The notes under the pieces were generated by a model. It did not search any database. It was not told the origin of the DNA and was given only the letters and a program-made list of their open reading frames with translations. Shown in pieces: positions 10,937-21,112 of a stretch of 64,000 nt of DNA (the stretch's first letter is position 1; the number at the start of each line of letters is the position of its first letter). The stretch comes from Gerris lacustris (Eukaryota; Arthropoda; Insecta; Hemiptera; Gerridae): positions 114,263,904 to 114,327,903 of the forward strand of contig OX578277.1 in assembly GCA_951217055.1 (NCBI GenBank), written 5' to 3'. Made by a program: the position numbers and the translations under genes.

Positions 10937-12535
10937 CTAGCTGAATACCCGTGCTTCGCTACGGGGCATTTTATTTCCAATTTAATGGATTTATAAACTA
11001 CTATAAAAAAAAATTTAAATTATTTTACAAATGGAGAATATCTAGATTCTATCCCTCCCCCTTATTTCTAAACCCCCTCCACTTTGATAAGATAATTTGC
11101 TAATATCCCAAATTAGTAATTGATACCGACTACTGAAGAGAAATTCTAAAAAATTTTAAAAAGGAAAAGCAGTGATATTTTCCTTCTGTTTTATTAACTA
11201 TTGTCTTAATATCTAAAAATAAATTAAAATATTATTTGACAGCGATTGAATAGTAATTTCTTTAACAGTTCTTTCTACAGAAATTTCCACAAAACATAAA
11301 ATATTTTCAGTAGTTTCTTCTGCAATTTTGGTTAAATACATTTGTTATAAATAATGAAATAAGAATTTTAAAATCTATTTAGAAGCCCCGTTCTCCGCCC
11401 CATATAAAGCTAACAAAACTTTTATAACCTATATCACCCGCAGAATTGAGCTTAACATTGTACCCAAGAACCTCCAAAATCTATTCAGCCGTTTTGGACG
11501 TGAATGAAGCACAGACAAACAGATATAACATTTTCTAAACTTAAATTTGCTGTCAGGACTACTTATTCAGTGGGAATACAAAATTTTAGCCCAATCGGAC
11601 AAATGTACAGACACAACAATTATTAGTTTGTTATTGATAGATATAGATATATTTTTCCATTTTACCCTCTTAAATGTACAAAACAACCATCACTGTACTC
11701 TTAAAGAGCTTTTAAACGGTATGCAGCGTGAAGAGTTTTCATTACTTTGACATCTGTACCCTGTACCTCTGTGTACCAAACTTTAAATTTCGAATATTCA
11801 TGTAGACAGTGACCTTCCCCTTGCTTTGAAGGTCAAGTGTGCAAATATTCATCGAAATCGGACTAAAACTGTAGATTTGAATAAAGAAATCACACACAAA
11901 CATCCGTTGACTTCTCTACTATACGTTAACATTTCCTTTTTACCCCCCTCCTAAATGAAAATATGACAAAATCGTGCATTATAATAATTACTTTTCTCTT
12001 AAAGAGCCTTTCAACGGTATGCATCATAAAAGATATCAATTACTTAGACAATTGTACCCCGTACCCCTGTGTACCAACATTTTAACTTCATAATCTCATG
12101 TAGGCAGTGACCTTCACCTTGTTTTGAAGGAAAAGTGTGTAAATATTCATCAAATTAGGATAAGACTGTAGATTTGTGTAAAAGACACTCTTCTTTTTAT
12201 ATAAGATATTATATAGCTATATTTTTCCATTTTACCCCCTCCTAAATGAAAATATGACAAAACTGTACATAACAACAATTACTGTACTTTTAAAGAGCTT
12301 TTCAATGATATGCATCATTAAAAGTATTCATTACTTTGACATTTGTACCCCGTACCCCTGGGTACAAAAATACAAATTTCGCAAAATCCTTTCTTAGTGG
12401 ATGCCTGTGATATGAACCGAGTATATCCTCAAAATTTCAAGTCTCTCGGTTAAGCAGATTTTGCTGTGCGTTGATTCTATGTCAGTCAGTCAGTCAGTCA
12501 ATCAGAACATTGCCACTTATATTATAGATTATTTA
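10937..12535 (+). mobile_element. Dispersed repeat family R with three internal 290-bp units
   Basis: Starts TAGCTGAATACCCGTGCTTCGCTACGG, a motif I recall at the edge of many arthropod interspersed repeats, and ends with a (GTCA)n tract and TTATATTATAGATT. Inside, three diverged direct repeats begin near 11645, 11930 and 12225, each with CATTTTACCCYCT, CTTAAAGAGCTTT and TGTACCCYGTACC. No intact ORF. Confidence 0.65.
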
Positions 12536-12539
12536 AAGA

Positions 12540-13026
12540 GGCCACAGTAGTGGCCTCCGAAGTGAGGAAAAGTTCCGAGGTACCCCGTACCCGATTTTTT
12601 TTTTGTTTATCATTGACAATCTGTAAAACAAGAGGTATAACGTTTTGGAAGACATTTATATGTTGTCGAAACAGTAAGAGACTATTAACTGTAATGTCTA
12701 AACCCTTTAACTTGATACTTTGGAAAGGATAACGGTCTAGAATATAGCCCTGGAGCACGTGAAAGGCAGCCGAAATCACCAAATAGCATCCCAGACAACA
12801 AAACAGCCCGTTTTAGTACGTATTAGTGCAGGATATTAGTGAATAAGATGTTGGGTACAAACCGTAAGTATATAGACGTCTCCTTCAGTTCCATCCTTCA
12901 GTTCCATCCTTCACACCCTATTTATTGCCTTCACCAACACAACGTCTCATTTTTAACACACTTAGAAATTTTTTTAAAAATGATTTTTTTGAAAGTTTCC
13001 TTTCTTCTAGTCCCTAATTTATAACA
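12540..13026. other. No gene recognised
   Basis: A short palindromic word GAGGCCACAGTAGTGGCCTC (12538-12557) opens the interval. The rest is AT-rich and unassigned. Confidence 0.4.
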
Positions 13027-13030
13027 CTTA

Positions 13031-13971
13031 TTTGGAGTAGTTGGGTCTTTTAGGGTATAATAAGTACAAATTTACTTTTCAATTATGGCTATATTTCGAC
13101 CTTCTTGGTCATCTTCAGGCCTAAAACATCGAAACATCGTACACATGAGATTTATATACATAAGTTTACGTTTTTACTTTCTCATATAAAGAGAAAGTAT
13201 TGTGATGGCGCGAAAATTCGATTTTGAGATTTTGATGGATTTACACGTTTTGAGGTCCCCTGAGTCCAAAAAAGTGGTTTTTTCAAAATGTCTGTCCGTC
13301 GTCTGTCTGTGCAGACGCCTGGAGCCTAAACCGCTGGGCCGATTTTGACGAAATTTGGCATACAGGTTCAGAAAAATCATACCCCGAGGCAAAATCGAGA
13401 AATGAATTTTAGCTCCAAATTTGGGGGCGCAACCCTCCAAAAACTCTGAAAAAACGTGAAAAAAAATATTTCTCGAAAACTGTTCCGACGATTTTGATTA
13501 AAACATTCTAAAATGTAGTCCATTTAAATACGGAATCAACGATATAAGCTGTTTTTCCGGGAAAAATCTAGTTCTTGAGAAAATAGCTAAAAACGTGGAC
13601 GGAGAGATCCCGGCTTCGATTCCCCACCCTGGAGAAGTTGTTTTTATGGTAAATTTTGATATAATTTTTAATAATAATTAAACGCACTTATAAAAACTAA
13701 TAAATGGAAAACATTGGTTAAGTAATTATGAACTTGTATATGAGAAAGTTTGTCTGAGTTGTCTCGGACCGATTTTTTACGATGTTTTCGTTGTTTTTTT
13801 CCATCCTCTTCTACTAGCAAATCTTGACCAGCTAATTTACATTTGAGTTCCTTTCTGTTTACGATGTTTCGATGTTTTAGGCCTGAAGATGACCAAGAAG
13901 GTCGAAATATAGCCATTATTGAAAAGTAAATTTGTACTTATTATACCCTAAAAGACCTAACTACTCCAAAT
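13031..13971. mobile_element. Foldback element with hammerhead-like arms, interrupted by family U
   Basis: Arms of about 112 bp (13031-13142 and 13858-13971) are inverted repeats ending in TTTGGAGTAG and CTACTCCAAA. Each arm contains CTGAAGA, T, GACC-AAGAA-GGTC, GAAA (13883-13907 on plus; mirrored around 13094-13118 on minus). CUGANGA, stem, GAAA is the hammerhead core layout. The space between the arms is filled by a family U copy, so the original loop was small. Confidence 0.65.
13167..13785 (+). mobile_element. Family U repeat, copy 1, with B-box-like tail
   Basis: Starts with the palindrome ACTTTCTCATATAAAGAGAAAGT and contains TGGATTTACACGTTTTGAGG, CAGACGCCTGGAGCCTAAAC and GATTTTGACGAAATTTGGCA. 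Near 13610-13632 it has CGGCTTCGATTCCCCACC, a near match to a tRNA B box. It ends near GTCTGAGTTGTCTCGGACCG. The same order is seen reversed at 33690-34320, where the B-box is cleaner (CCCGGGTTCGATTCCCCGCC). Confidence 0.7.
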
Positions 13972-14398
13972 AAACTTTAAAGATTAAAAACTCCTTGTTG
14001 TTATATGACGAGTTGAGATGTGATAGACTTTGTAAGGTCTGAAATAAATTAACAATTTGATTCATGTTAATGAAACATTTTTACACTAAAAGGTCATCTT
14101 CAGTCAGTTTAATAAATTAATATTGTTTTTCGTTGTGTGTAATCATAATGATTAATAAAAAGTAATTAAATTAATTCTCGAAGAGAGATCGTCTATAAAT
14201 TAAAATTCTTAATAAAAAACTTGAACAACTACAACTGTTACAAACATTATGATAAAAATTCAAATTTTAACTACGTTAACTAATTTAAATAGCAAATTAA
14301 TAACAAGAAACAACCCTAAATGAAAAAATGATAACTATAATTTAATAATAAACAGGTCCAGTGTGTGCTAGTCAGCATTCATAGACGGTCTCTCTTCG

Positions 14399-14722
14399 AG
14401 AATTAATTTAATTACTTTTTATTAATCATTATGATTATACACAACGAAAAACAATATTAAGTTATTAATCTGACTGAAGATGACCTTTAAGGTCATCACA
14501 TAAGGACTTTTTATAGGGTAGTGACACACTTCGCCACCTGGGTAGCGCCACCCAGGTGGCGCTACCTGGTTGATGCCACTTGCTTCCGCCTTAATTACTT
14601 TTTATTAATCATTATGATTATACACAACGAAAAACAATATTAATTTATTAATCTGACTGAAGATGACCTTTAAGGTCATCACATAAGGACTTTTTATAGG
14701 GTAGTGACACACTTCGCCACCT
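14399..14722 (+). repeat. Direct duplication across the MITE junction
   Basis: About 130 bp (14399-14535) recur at 14591-14722, including flank (TTAATTACTTTTTATTAATC), the CTGAAGATGACC motif, and the first 20 or so bases of the GC-rich MITE. The duplication therefore happened after the MITE inserted, or is an assembly error. Confidence 0.75.
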
Positions 14723-15020
14723 GTCTTGCGCCACCCACTTATATGAGGGATGCAGTCAGCCCCTGATTTGATTTCCCCTATATTTGATTGAAGGAGTGGG
14801 GGCTGACTTGGGTGGCACATAATATGAGGCTCAATTGAAAACAATGGGCTGACCGGGTGGCGCCACCTGTAGGTGGTGGCTAGACCCTGGGACGGTCAAC
14901 CGTTTAGTGCCACCCGGCGGGTAGCGCTACCTCGTGTGACAGGTTCCATTCTATTCTCATTGATGACCGGGTAGCGCCACCCGGGTGGCGCTACCTGGGT
15001 GGCGAAGTGTGTCACTAGCC
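14516..15020. mobile_element. GC-rich PIF/Harbinger-type MITE with long palindromes
   Basis: The left end GGGTAGTGACACACTTCGCC matches the complement of the right end GGCGAAGTGTGTCACTAGCC. Flanks give TTA on both sides, the 3-bp target typical of PIF/Harbinger. Two perfect 12-bp-arm palindromes, GGTAGCGCCACC-NN-GGTGGCGCTACC, lie at 14541-14566 and 14970-14995. The element is strikingly GC-rich for this locus. No transposase. Its left part is duplicated with flank (14591-14722). Confidence 0.65.
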
Positions 15021-15109
15021 TTAGTGTCGAAACGTTTCTGGAACATGAATTAAATTGCTAATTTATTTCATACCTTACAAAGTCTATCACTTCTCAACTC
15101 ATCTAAAAT

Positions 15110-15330
15110 GTTTATAATAATATACTTTTATTGTTTATAAACATTAATGTTTGTACAATAGAGCTCGAGGCTTTTAATATTAAAATATATCCTCAAATTT
15201 AACAAGATATTTAAACTATAATAAATAAATAAATAAATATATAACGATTTATTAAAACGTAATATACATGACACTAGTACATATATTTTTCTACGCAACT
15301 TTAATGTTCCAAATTGGCAACAGCCATGGT
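15110..15330. other. AT-rich spacer
   Basis: AT-rich sequence with an AAAT simple repeat near 15220; no gene seen. Confidence 0.4.
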
Positions 15331-15339
15331 ACCCTGTTA

Positions 15340-15790
15340 CGTGTTTGAGGTTGGTTTCTTGTTGAAAGGAAGTTCTTTATGTCCTTATGGCACGTTACAC
15401 CGTGTGGACCCCAGAGTGAATCCGAAAAAACCACCGTCACGAAATCTATCGGTGACGATAACTTGAGTAGAAGATGACCGATTTAGTTGAAATTTGTTAC
15501 ACATGTTCATTTTACTAATGCTCAGAACCAGTTCGTTGGACAATGTTATCCACACAAGCGTTCACGCGCAAAGCTCGCGTGAACGTAAGCTTCAAATGTA
15601 AACTTGAAGTTTTTGGACGGAAAAAATTCTAACTTCATCTATTCCATGAGACAAACAACCTTTGTAAATTCATGTTTTAAGTAAAATTTTCCTTTTTGGG
15701 GAAGCAAAAAGTTAAACTTGTAATTAATTTCAAATCTCTAGTTACATACAGAATCGGGGTTGGGAGATATACTCCAAGATATGACGGACG
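15340..15790 (+). mobile_element. Family X repeat, 3' two thirds
   Basis: Contains GACGATAACTTGAGTAGAAG, TTCATTTTACTAATGCTCAG, CAAGCGTTCACGCGCAA and CTAACTTCATCTATTCCATGAG in family X order. Lacks the terminal GTGCCACACTAATTGGCAG block. Confidence 0.65.
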
Positions 15791-16092
15791 GACGGACGAA
15801 CTACCAAAAGCATAAGGGTGTTAGAGACTGACCGACTTTGCCTCTCCCCACCATGTTTTGTTTTTGACATATTTATTTTTTTATGTATATTATGTCATTA
15901 TTATATTAATAGTTCTTAAAAAGAAATAGTGTATTATTTCACAGTTAATATAAGAAAGGGTTTCTAGGATGACCTCGAAACCCTAAAAACAGGAATTGTT
16001 CAAGGGGATAGCAGGCATAATTACTTTAGCATAGTTAAATATAGAAAGTAAGTACTACACAGGTGCTTATATAGTTTCGTATGATGTGTTTT

Positions 16093-16797
16093 GTGTTAAG
16101 TGTAGTAATTCTTTAGATTGTTACTCCCCTATGTTGTTTTAGAATAAAAATGACTTTGACTGAATAACTATTAAGAAAAAGGGATGTTAGTCCAATGTAC
16201 TTTGGGACAAATATATTTTTCAAAAAAATTAGGGTAAAAAAACTTAAGGGTTAAATTTATTTTTGACACCGTGAGGGGTATCATATGAAAAGGTACGTAG
16301 AGCTGATTACAAAAATTATAATTCTTTGGATATAACTTTGATAGGGCGAGCGTAGGCAAGTTTGAAGTGCGGGTGTGAAACGTGTCCCTCCCCTTCTATC
16401 TCGCTTATGTGAAGTGCAAAAAATCTGAAAAAATTACTGAACATTCTTCGACCAAAATTAAAGATACCACTTTTTGGAAATTTCGAAAAAAATATCATTT
16501 TATTTTTTTTTGACAAAATACGTTTTTTTATAATTATGGTCTTTTCGATGTATTTATATGGTTGTAGTCCGGTTCAGTGGCAAAAAAATACTTTATCAGA
16601 GTGTGTTTTAAGAATATCAGGCCCTTAGAATGGTTCCAAGTAAGCTTTTTAGCATTTTAAAAAAACACTGTTTATACACTTTACAGTTAAACACTATATA
16701 GTGTGGCCTACGGACCCTCGCTGTGTGCTGACTAGCACACACTTGACCTGTTTATTTTTATAAGAGGAGTAACAATCTAAAGAAGTGTGTTAAGTGT
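16093..16797. mobile_element. TIR family Y, copy 1, with nested W; 11-bp target duplication
   Basis: Left terminus TTCTTTAGATTGTTACTCCCC and right terminus AGGAGTAACAATCTAAAGAA are inverted. The element (16104-16786) is flanked by GTGTTAAGTGT at 16093-16103 and 16787-16797. The Y body is recognisable only to about 16205 (GTCCAATGTAC, GGGACAAA); the remainder is family W. Long target duplications together with terminal inverted repeats are unusual (see findings). Confidence 0.8.
16206..16760 (+). mobile_element. Family W repeat, copy 1, 5'-truncated, nested in Y
   Basis: Aligns with 57805-58350 from AAATATTTTTCAAAAAAATT to the 3' hairpin GTGTGCT-GACT-AGCACAC followed by ACTTGACCTGTTTATTTTT. 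The 5' part present in copy 57644 (GGGTCCGTAGGC and the TCTG-rich block) is missing. The 3' end is conserved while the 5' end varies, as with retroposition. Confidence 0.7.
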
Positions 16798-16848
16798 TAC
16801 GTAACTTGTAACTAACTTTGATTTTAATATAGTTTGATGCAGAGGTAC

Positions 16849-17042
16849 TGTGGATACTTTATAATTTTCATTTTCTTAGTTATATTTTTGTTGATTTTTA
16901 TTTAGTGTATTTTGATTATTTCATTGTTTGTTTACAAATGTCAAAATATAAATATAGTTGATTGTCAGCTCTCAAACTGTTTAACACTCTTTTAATTGTA
17001 ACTTAAGAACACGCATAATATATAGTACTAAAGAGTACCAAA
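16849..17042 (+). repeat. 5' LTR
   Basis: 194 bp from TGTGGATACTTTATAATTTT to AAAGAGTACCAAA, matching the 3' LTR base for base by eye. The end is placed at 17042 because a 4-bp GTAC duplication then fits; the following GT is also shared by chance with the target. Very short and AT-rich, with a TATAA-type word near its start. The terminus lacks the canonical CA. Confidence 0.9.
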
Positions 17043-17043
17043 G

Positions 17044-17051
17044 TGGTGACC
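17044..17051 (+). promoter_or_regulatory. Primer binding site, probably tRNA-Trp
   Basis: TGGTGACC begins one base after the LTR and complements the terminal CCA plus acceptor end expected for tRNA-Trp, the primer described for CsRn1-type elements. After eight matches the sequence reads TTACGACGT where the expected continuation is CCGACGT, so extended pairing needs a small bulge. Confidence 0.65.
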
Positions 17052-17072
17052 TTACGACGTTTAACTTCAAAC

Positions 17073-17867
17073 ATGACAGAACAAGGTAGAAGTGTGATCG
17101 CGACACCGGAAATTCCTCCACGATCAGAAATCGGCCGTGTTCCTATGAAGATACCTCCATTCTGGCGGAAGAACGTTCAGGTATGGTTTAGACAAGTCGA
17201 AGCGCAATTTTTTACGTGTCAAATAACAACAGAGACTACGAAATACTACCACGTACTAGGTTCTTTAGATAGCGAAGTAGCGGAACTGGTAGAGGACTTA
17301 ATTTCGAAACCTTTAAGTCAAACACCATACTCGGACTTAAAACAACGACTCATAGCAGAATTTCAAGAGACTGAAGGTCGTAAAATAAAAAAGTTTTTAA
17401 CTGAAATGGAGTTAGGAGACAAGAAACCGTCCACTCTACTTCGAGAAATGCGCAGTTTGGCTGGAGATAAGGTTAGTGACGAATTTCTTAGAAGTATGTT
17501 TGTAGACCGACTTCCAGCGCACGTAAGACCTGTACTAGTGTGCAGCGATGCCTCGCTAGACAGCATTGCGACCATGGCAGACAAAATGACTGACATGTAT
17601 GCTTCAACATCTGCCAGTACAAATGGTTCTCGGGGAAATTCAACGGAACAAGTGAGTGAGTCCAAGCAAATAGCTGAAATACTTGAAGCTATTAAGAAGC
17701 TTAAAAACAATTCGAAAAACCAAAGCACGAAAAAAAGATTATTTCGACCTCGTAGCAGATCTACGAGTAGATCAAAGTTCCCTACCTGTTTCTACCATTG
17801 GAAATTCGGTGAAGAAGCAAGGAAGTGTGTTAAACCCTGTAACTTCAAAACTAAAACGGAAAACTAG
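17073..17867 (+). CDS. gag: Gag polyprotein of the CsRn1-like element
   Basis: 264 codons from ATG 17073. The frame is open from a GTG at 17043 inside the primer site, but the ATG is the realistic start. The N-terminal half has the PPFW...WFRQVEAQF capsid signature of insect Ty3/gypsy Gag. The C-terminus has a basic [11 protein letters not shown] stretch followed by a CHCC finger, Cys239, His242, Cys252, Cys256 (C-x2-H-x9-C-x3-C), expected to bind the RNA genome. It packages RNA in cytoplasmic particles. The frame ends 13 nt inside the pol frame, implying a -1 shift. No internal stop. Confidence 0.93.
   Translation: MTEQGRSVIATPEIPPRSEIGRVPMKIPPFWRKNVQVWFRQVEAQFFTCQITTETTKYYHVLGSLDSEVAELVEDLISKPLSQTPYSDLKQRLIAEFQETEGRKIKKFLTEMELGDKKPSTLLREMRSLAGDKVSDEFLRSMFVDRLPAHVRPVLVCSDASLDSIATMADKMTDMYASTSASTNGSRGNSTEQVSESKQIAEILEAIKKLKNNSKNQSTKKRLFRPRSRSTSRSKFPTCFYHWKFGEEARKCVKPCNFKTKTEN
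17855..17867 (+). promoter_or_regulatory. gag-pol overlap with candidate -1 slippery site
   Basis: The -1 frame is closed by stops at 17831, 17840 and 17852, so any shift must occur in these 13 nt. The gag codons are ACG GAA AAC TAG, and G GAA AAC directly before the gag stop resembles an X XXY YYZ heptamer with an imperfect first triplet (related to known GGGAAAC and AAAAAAC sites). No downstream pseudoknot was worked out. Confidence 0.6.
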
Positions 17868-20848
17868 AAGGCCAATCGCTGGAAGCGGCAGACGAGGTTG
17901 GCTCAGTAAACTCAAACCGCTTATTCATCACAGATAAAGACACTGGTAAGAAATATTTAATAGATTCCGGAGCTGACATAAGTGTAATACCTCCATTACT
18001 TAAAGACCGATATAATGAAACGAAAAGGCTACTGTATGCAGCAAATGGCACTACAATAAAAACATATGGGGAGCGCATGCTCAAATTAAATTTAGGACTA
18101 CGACGGGAATTTTGCTGGCCATTCGTTATTGCCAATGTCCAGGCACCAATAATTGGCGCAGATTTTATACGTCATTTTAATTTATTAATAGATCTAAAGA
18201 ATAAACGACTTATAGATTCTATAACTTCTCTTTCGGCCATATGTTTTAAATCAAATTCCAAAACTAATTCAGTTCTCGTCATTTCTCCACAACAAAAATA
18301 CAGTAACATTTTAAAAGATTTTCCTAAATTGCACCAAGAATCTCCCATATATACACCTCGAAATTGTGATGTTAAGCATGTCATCGTTACTACGGGACCC
18401 CCAGTAACGGCAAAAGCACGCCGACTGGCACCTGACAAGCTGGCTATAGCAAAACTTGAATTTCAGACTATGATAAATATGGGTATATGTCGTCCATCAA
18501 ACAGTTGTTGGGCAAGTGCACTCCACCTTGTACCGAAGAAAGGAGGCTCGTGGAGACCTTGCGGCGACTACCGCGGACTCAACGCAGTCACACAGCCCGA
18601 TAAGTACCCAATTCCCCACATTCATGATTTTAACAGTCAACTAGCAGGAAAGGCAATTTTTTCAAAAGTGGATCTTGTCAGAGCATACCATCACATAGCG
18701 GTAGCAAGTGAAGATGTACCAAAAACAGCAGTCATAACACCTTTTGGACTCTTCGAATTCTTAAGATTACCTTTCGGGCTCCGTAATGCGGCCCAATCCT
18801 TTCAACGTTTTATCGACTCCATACTACGTGATTTCGACTTTTGCTTCGCTTACATCGATGATATACTGATTGCATCCGAAAACGAAGCACAACACGAACA
18901 ACACTTAAGAAGTTTATTTAAAAGGTTAGAAGAATTTCACGTTAACATCAACATAAATAAATGTGTATTTGGTGAAAAAGAAGTCAACTTCCTAGGTTAC
19001 TGGATATCCGAGAAAGGAATTGCACCTATGCCGGATAAAGTTAAAGTAATAATGGAACACCCACTACCAGAAACAGTCCACGACCTAAAACGATTTTTAG
19101 GATTAATAAATTTCTACCGGCGTTCATTGCAAAATGCCGCGAAAATGCAAGCAGTGTTATTCGACATGACAAAGAACTGCAAGAAAAAGGACAGACGGAA
19201 AATAAAATGGACAGAAGAAACTAAGCTAGCATTTGACCAAATTAAAACATCCCTGGCTAATGCAACTTTACTAGCTCATCCATCACCAAACCTACCTCTA
19301 GTATTAATGACCGACGCATCCGACTTTGCAATAGGAGCAGCATTGCATCAAATCAATGAAAACAAATTAGAACCTTTAGCTTTCATGTCAAAAAAACTGA
19401 GTATTACCCAAAAAAACTACAGCACATACGACAGAGAACTGTTAGCAATTTATACGGCGATTAAACATTTTCGACATATGCTAGAAGGACGAGCGTTTCC
19501 AATTTACACGGACCACAAACCGCTAGTATATGCCTTTAAGCGACGAAACGACAACGCCACACCTCGACAGCTACGACACCTAACTTTTATCGGACAGTTT
19601 TCGACAGACATACGATACACACCAGGACAAGAGAACGTTGCCGCAGACGCATGTTCAAGAATAACTTCCATCACTATCCCAGGAAAGATATCGACAGACG
19701 ACATAGTGACAGCACAGAAAGACGACGCTGAACTGGAAAATCTAATGCAAGCCGAAAAATGTTCGCTTAAATTAGAAAAGGTACACCTTCCAAGTGGAAT
19801 GCAATTAATTTGTGACAAATCCACCAACGTATCTAGACCATACATACCAACTGGATTGCGAAAAACTGTGTTTGATTCCTTACACAACTTAGCCCACCCA
19901 GGTATAAAAGGCTCAATCGACCTCATCGAATCGCGTTTCGTTTGGCTCGGACTAAGAAGAGATGTTCGAGAATGGGCGCAAGCATGCGTTGCATGTCAAC
20001 GGGTAAAAGTCTCAAGACACACAAAAAGCCCAGTTGGACACTACCAACCATGTGAAAAACGATTTGAGCACATAAACATTGACATCGTAGGACCACTAAC
20101 ACCATCAGAAGGTTATAGATATCTAGTCACATTTATCGATCGTTTTTCAAGATGGCCTGAAGCCACTCCAATAGTCGATATTACAGCAGAGACAGTAGCA
20201 AAGGCTATAATAACAACCTGGATTTCAAGATTCGGCATTCCGAAGTATATAACTACAGACAGAGGCCGACAATTCGACTGTAAGTTATTCAAACATCTCA
20301 CACTTAATTTGGGAATTCACCACATAATGACAACGGCATACCATCCAGCCGCAAATGGTAAAATCGAAAGATGGCACCGAAATTTGAAGTCAGCACTAAA
20401 AGCTCAGATGACTGACGATTGGGTAATCAAGTTACCACTAGTCATGTTGGGGCTAAGATCCTACGTAATCCCGGATTATGCGACAACTGCTGCCGAGTTA
20501 ACCTACGGTGAAAACATCCGACTACCAGCGGATTTCTTACAGGAAATACCCGAAGACAAAACTGACGTTCCAAACTTACTCTACCGTTTAAGAGAAAAAG
20601 TAAAAGCTCTGAGACCAGTTAGAGATAAACATCATGCAAAGCACAACATTTTTATCCATCCAGAACTAAACAAATCAAAATACGTGTTTGTTCGATATGA
20701 TGCCGTTCGAAAACCACTACAACCTAGATACAATGGACCTTTCAAGGTAGTTGATCGGAAAGAAAAATATTTCGAACTAGAAATACCAGGAGGAAATCAA
20801 AAGATAACAGTCGATCGGTTAAAACCTGCTTTCTTATTGAAGGACTAA
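17855..20848 (+). CDS. pol: Pol polyprotein: protease, RT, RNase H, integrase
   Basis: 997 codons, in the -1 frame relative to gag, open from 17855; the first ATG is only at 18077, downstream of the protease active site, so translation must come by frameshift from gag. Visible in order: protease DSGAD (residue 37); reverse transcriptase with LPFGL and YIDD (333-336); RNase H starting at DASDF (487) with YDREL and TDHKPL; integrase HHCC finger (His677, His681, Cys711, Cys714); DD35E triad Asp743, Asp802, Glu838; and a C-terminal YNGPF module. All the catalytic residues I checked are intact. GC is higher than the flanks. Confidence 0.95.
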   Translation, partial: NGKLEGQSLEAADEVGSVNSNRLFITDKDTGKKYLIDSGADISVIPPLLKDRYNETKRLLYAANGTTIKTYGERMLKLNLGLRREFCWPFVIANVQAPIIGADFIRHFNLLIDLKNKRLIDSITSLSAICFKSNSKTNSVLVISPQQKYSNILKDFPKLHQESPIYTPRNCDVKHVIVTTGPPVTAKARRLAPDKLAIAKLEFQTMINMGICRPSNSCWASALHLVPKKGGSWRPCGDYRGLNAVTQPDKYPIPHIHDFNSQLAGKAIFSKVDLVRAYHHIAVASEDVPKTAVITPFGLFEFLRLPFGLRNAAQSFQRFIDSILRDFDFCFAYIDDILIASENEAQHEQHLRSLFKRLEEFHVNININKCVFGEKEVNFLGYWISEKGIAPMPDKVKVIMEHPLPETVHDLKRFLGLINFYRRSLQNAAKMQAVLFDMTKNCKKKDRRKIKWTEETKLAFDQIKTSLANATLLAHPSPNLPLVLMTDASDFAIGAALHQINENKLEPLAFMSKKLSITQKNYSTYDRELLAIYTAIKHFRHMLEGRAFPIYTDHKPLVYAFKRRNDNATPRQLRHLTFIGQFSTDIRYTPGQENVAADACSRITSITIPGKISTDDIVTAQKDDAELENLMQAEKCSLKLEKVHLPSGMQLICDKSTNVSRPYIPTGLRKTVFDSLHNLAHPGIKGSIDLIESRFVWLGLRRDVREWAQACVACQRVKVSRHTKSPVGHYQPCEKRFEHINIDIVGPLTPSEGYRYLVTFIDRFSRWPEATPIVDITAETVAKAIITTWISRFGIPKYITTDRGRQFDCKLFKHLTLNLGIHHIMTTAYHPAANGKIERWHRNLKSALKAQMTDDWVIKLPLVMLGLRSYVIPDYATTAAELTYGENIRLPADFLQEIPEDKTDVPNLLYRLREKVKALRPVRDKHHAKHNIFIHPELNKSKYVFVRYDAVRKPLQPRYNGPFKVVDRKEKYFELEIPGGNQKITVDRLKPAFLLKD

Positions 20849-20900
20849 AAATGACATCTACAAGTACCCCCAAATAGTACCATCAATTAGTACGTTGTCA

Positions 20901-20914
20901 CTAGGGGGGGAGTA
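20901..20914 (+). promoter_or_regulatory. Polypurine tract
   Basis: CTAGGGGGGGAGTA lies immediately before the 3' LTR; the run of seven G then AG is the expected plus-strand primer, a few bases from the LTR boundary. Confidence 0.8.
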
Positions 20915-21108
20915 TGTGGATACTTTATAATTTTCATTTTCTTAGTTATATTTTTGTTGATTTTTATTTAGTGTATTTTGATTATTTCATTGTTTGTTTA
21001 CAAATGTCAAAATATAAATATAGTTGATTGTCAGCTCTCAAACTGTTTAACACTCTTTTAATTGTAACTTAAGAACACGCATAATATATAGTACTAAAGA
21101 GTACCAAA
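20915..21108 (+). repeat. 3' LTR
   Basis: 194 bp, apparently identical to the 5' LTR; followed by the second GTAC target copy at 21109-21112. Confidence 0.9.
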
Positions 21109-21112
21109 GTAC

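Larger units (their letters stand above)
14004..15106. mobile_element. Foldback element with a degraded hammerhead-like motif
   Basis: Left arm 14004-14205 and right arm 14385-15106 are inverted repeats: GAGTTGAGATGTGATAGAC at the left is answered by GTCTATCACTTCTCAACTC at the far right, and CATAATGATTAATAAAAAGT by ACTTTTTATTAATCATTATG. The right arm is split by a GC-rich MITE. Removing it rejoins CTGAAGATGACCTTT (14474 on) with AGTGTCGAAACG (15023-15033), a weak version of the core seen at 13883. A short end of family W lies between the arms (14351-14378). Confidence 0.65.
16845..21112 (+). mobile_element. Complete Ty3/gypsy LTR retrotransposon, CsRn1-like
   Basis: The element body is 16849-21108 (4260 bp), flanked by GTAC at 16845-16848 and 21109-21112. 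It has two 194-bp LTRs that I find identical, a primer site after the 5' LTR, gag, an overlapping pol in protease/RT/RNase H/integrase order, and a purine-rich tract before the 3' LTR. The CHCC (not CCHC) Gag finger and a primer site fitting tRNA-Trp are features of the CsRn1 lineage. Identical LTRs and open frames indicate recent insertion and possible activity. Confidence 0.95.

Noticed and set aside
17043..17072. GTG start of gag at 17043
   Set aside because: It lies in the primer binding site at the LTR boundary; the in-frame ATG at 17073 is the realistic start.
18077..18079. ATG at 18077 as the pol start
   Set aside because: It is downstream of the protease DSGAD motif in the same open frame, so Pol must begin upstream by frameshift.
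17363..20301. Minus-strand and out-of-frame ORFs of 60-140 codons across gag-pol
   Set aside because: Shadow frames of the intact gag and pol genes without motifs of their own.
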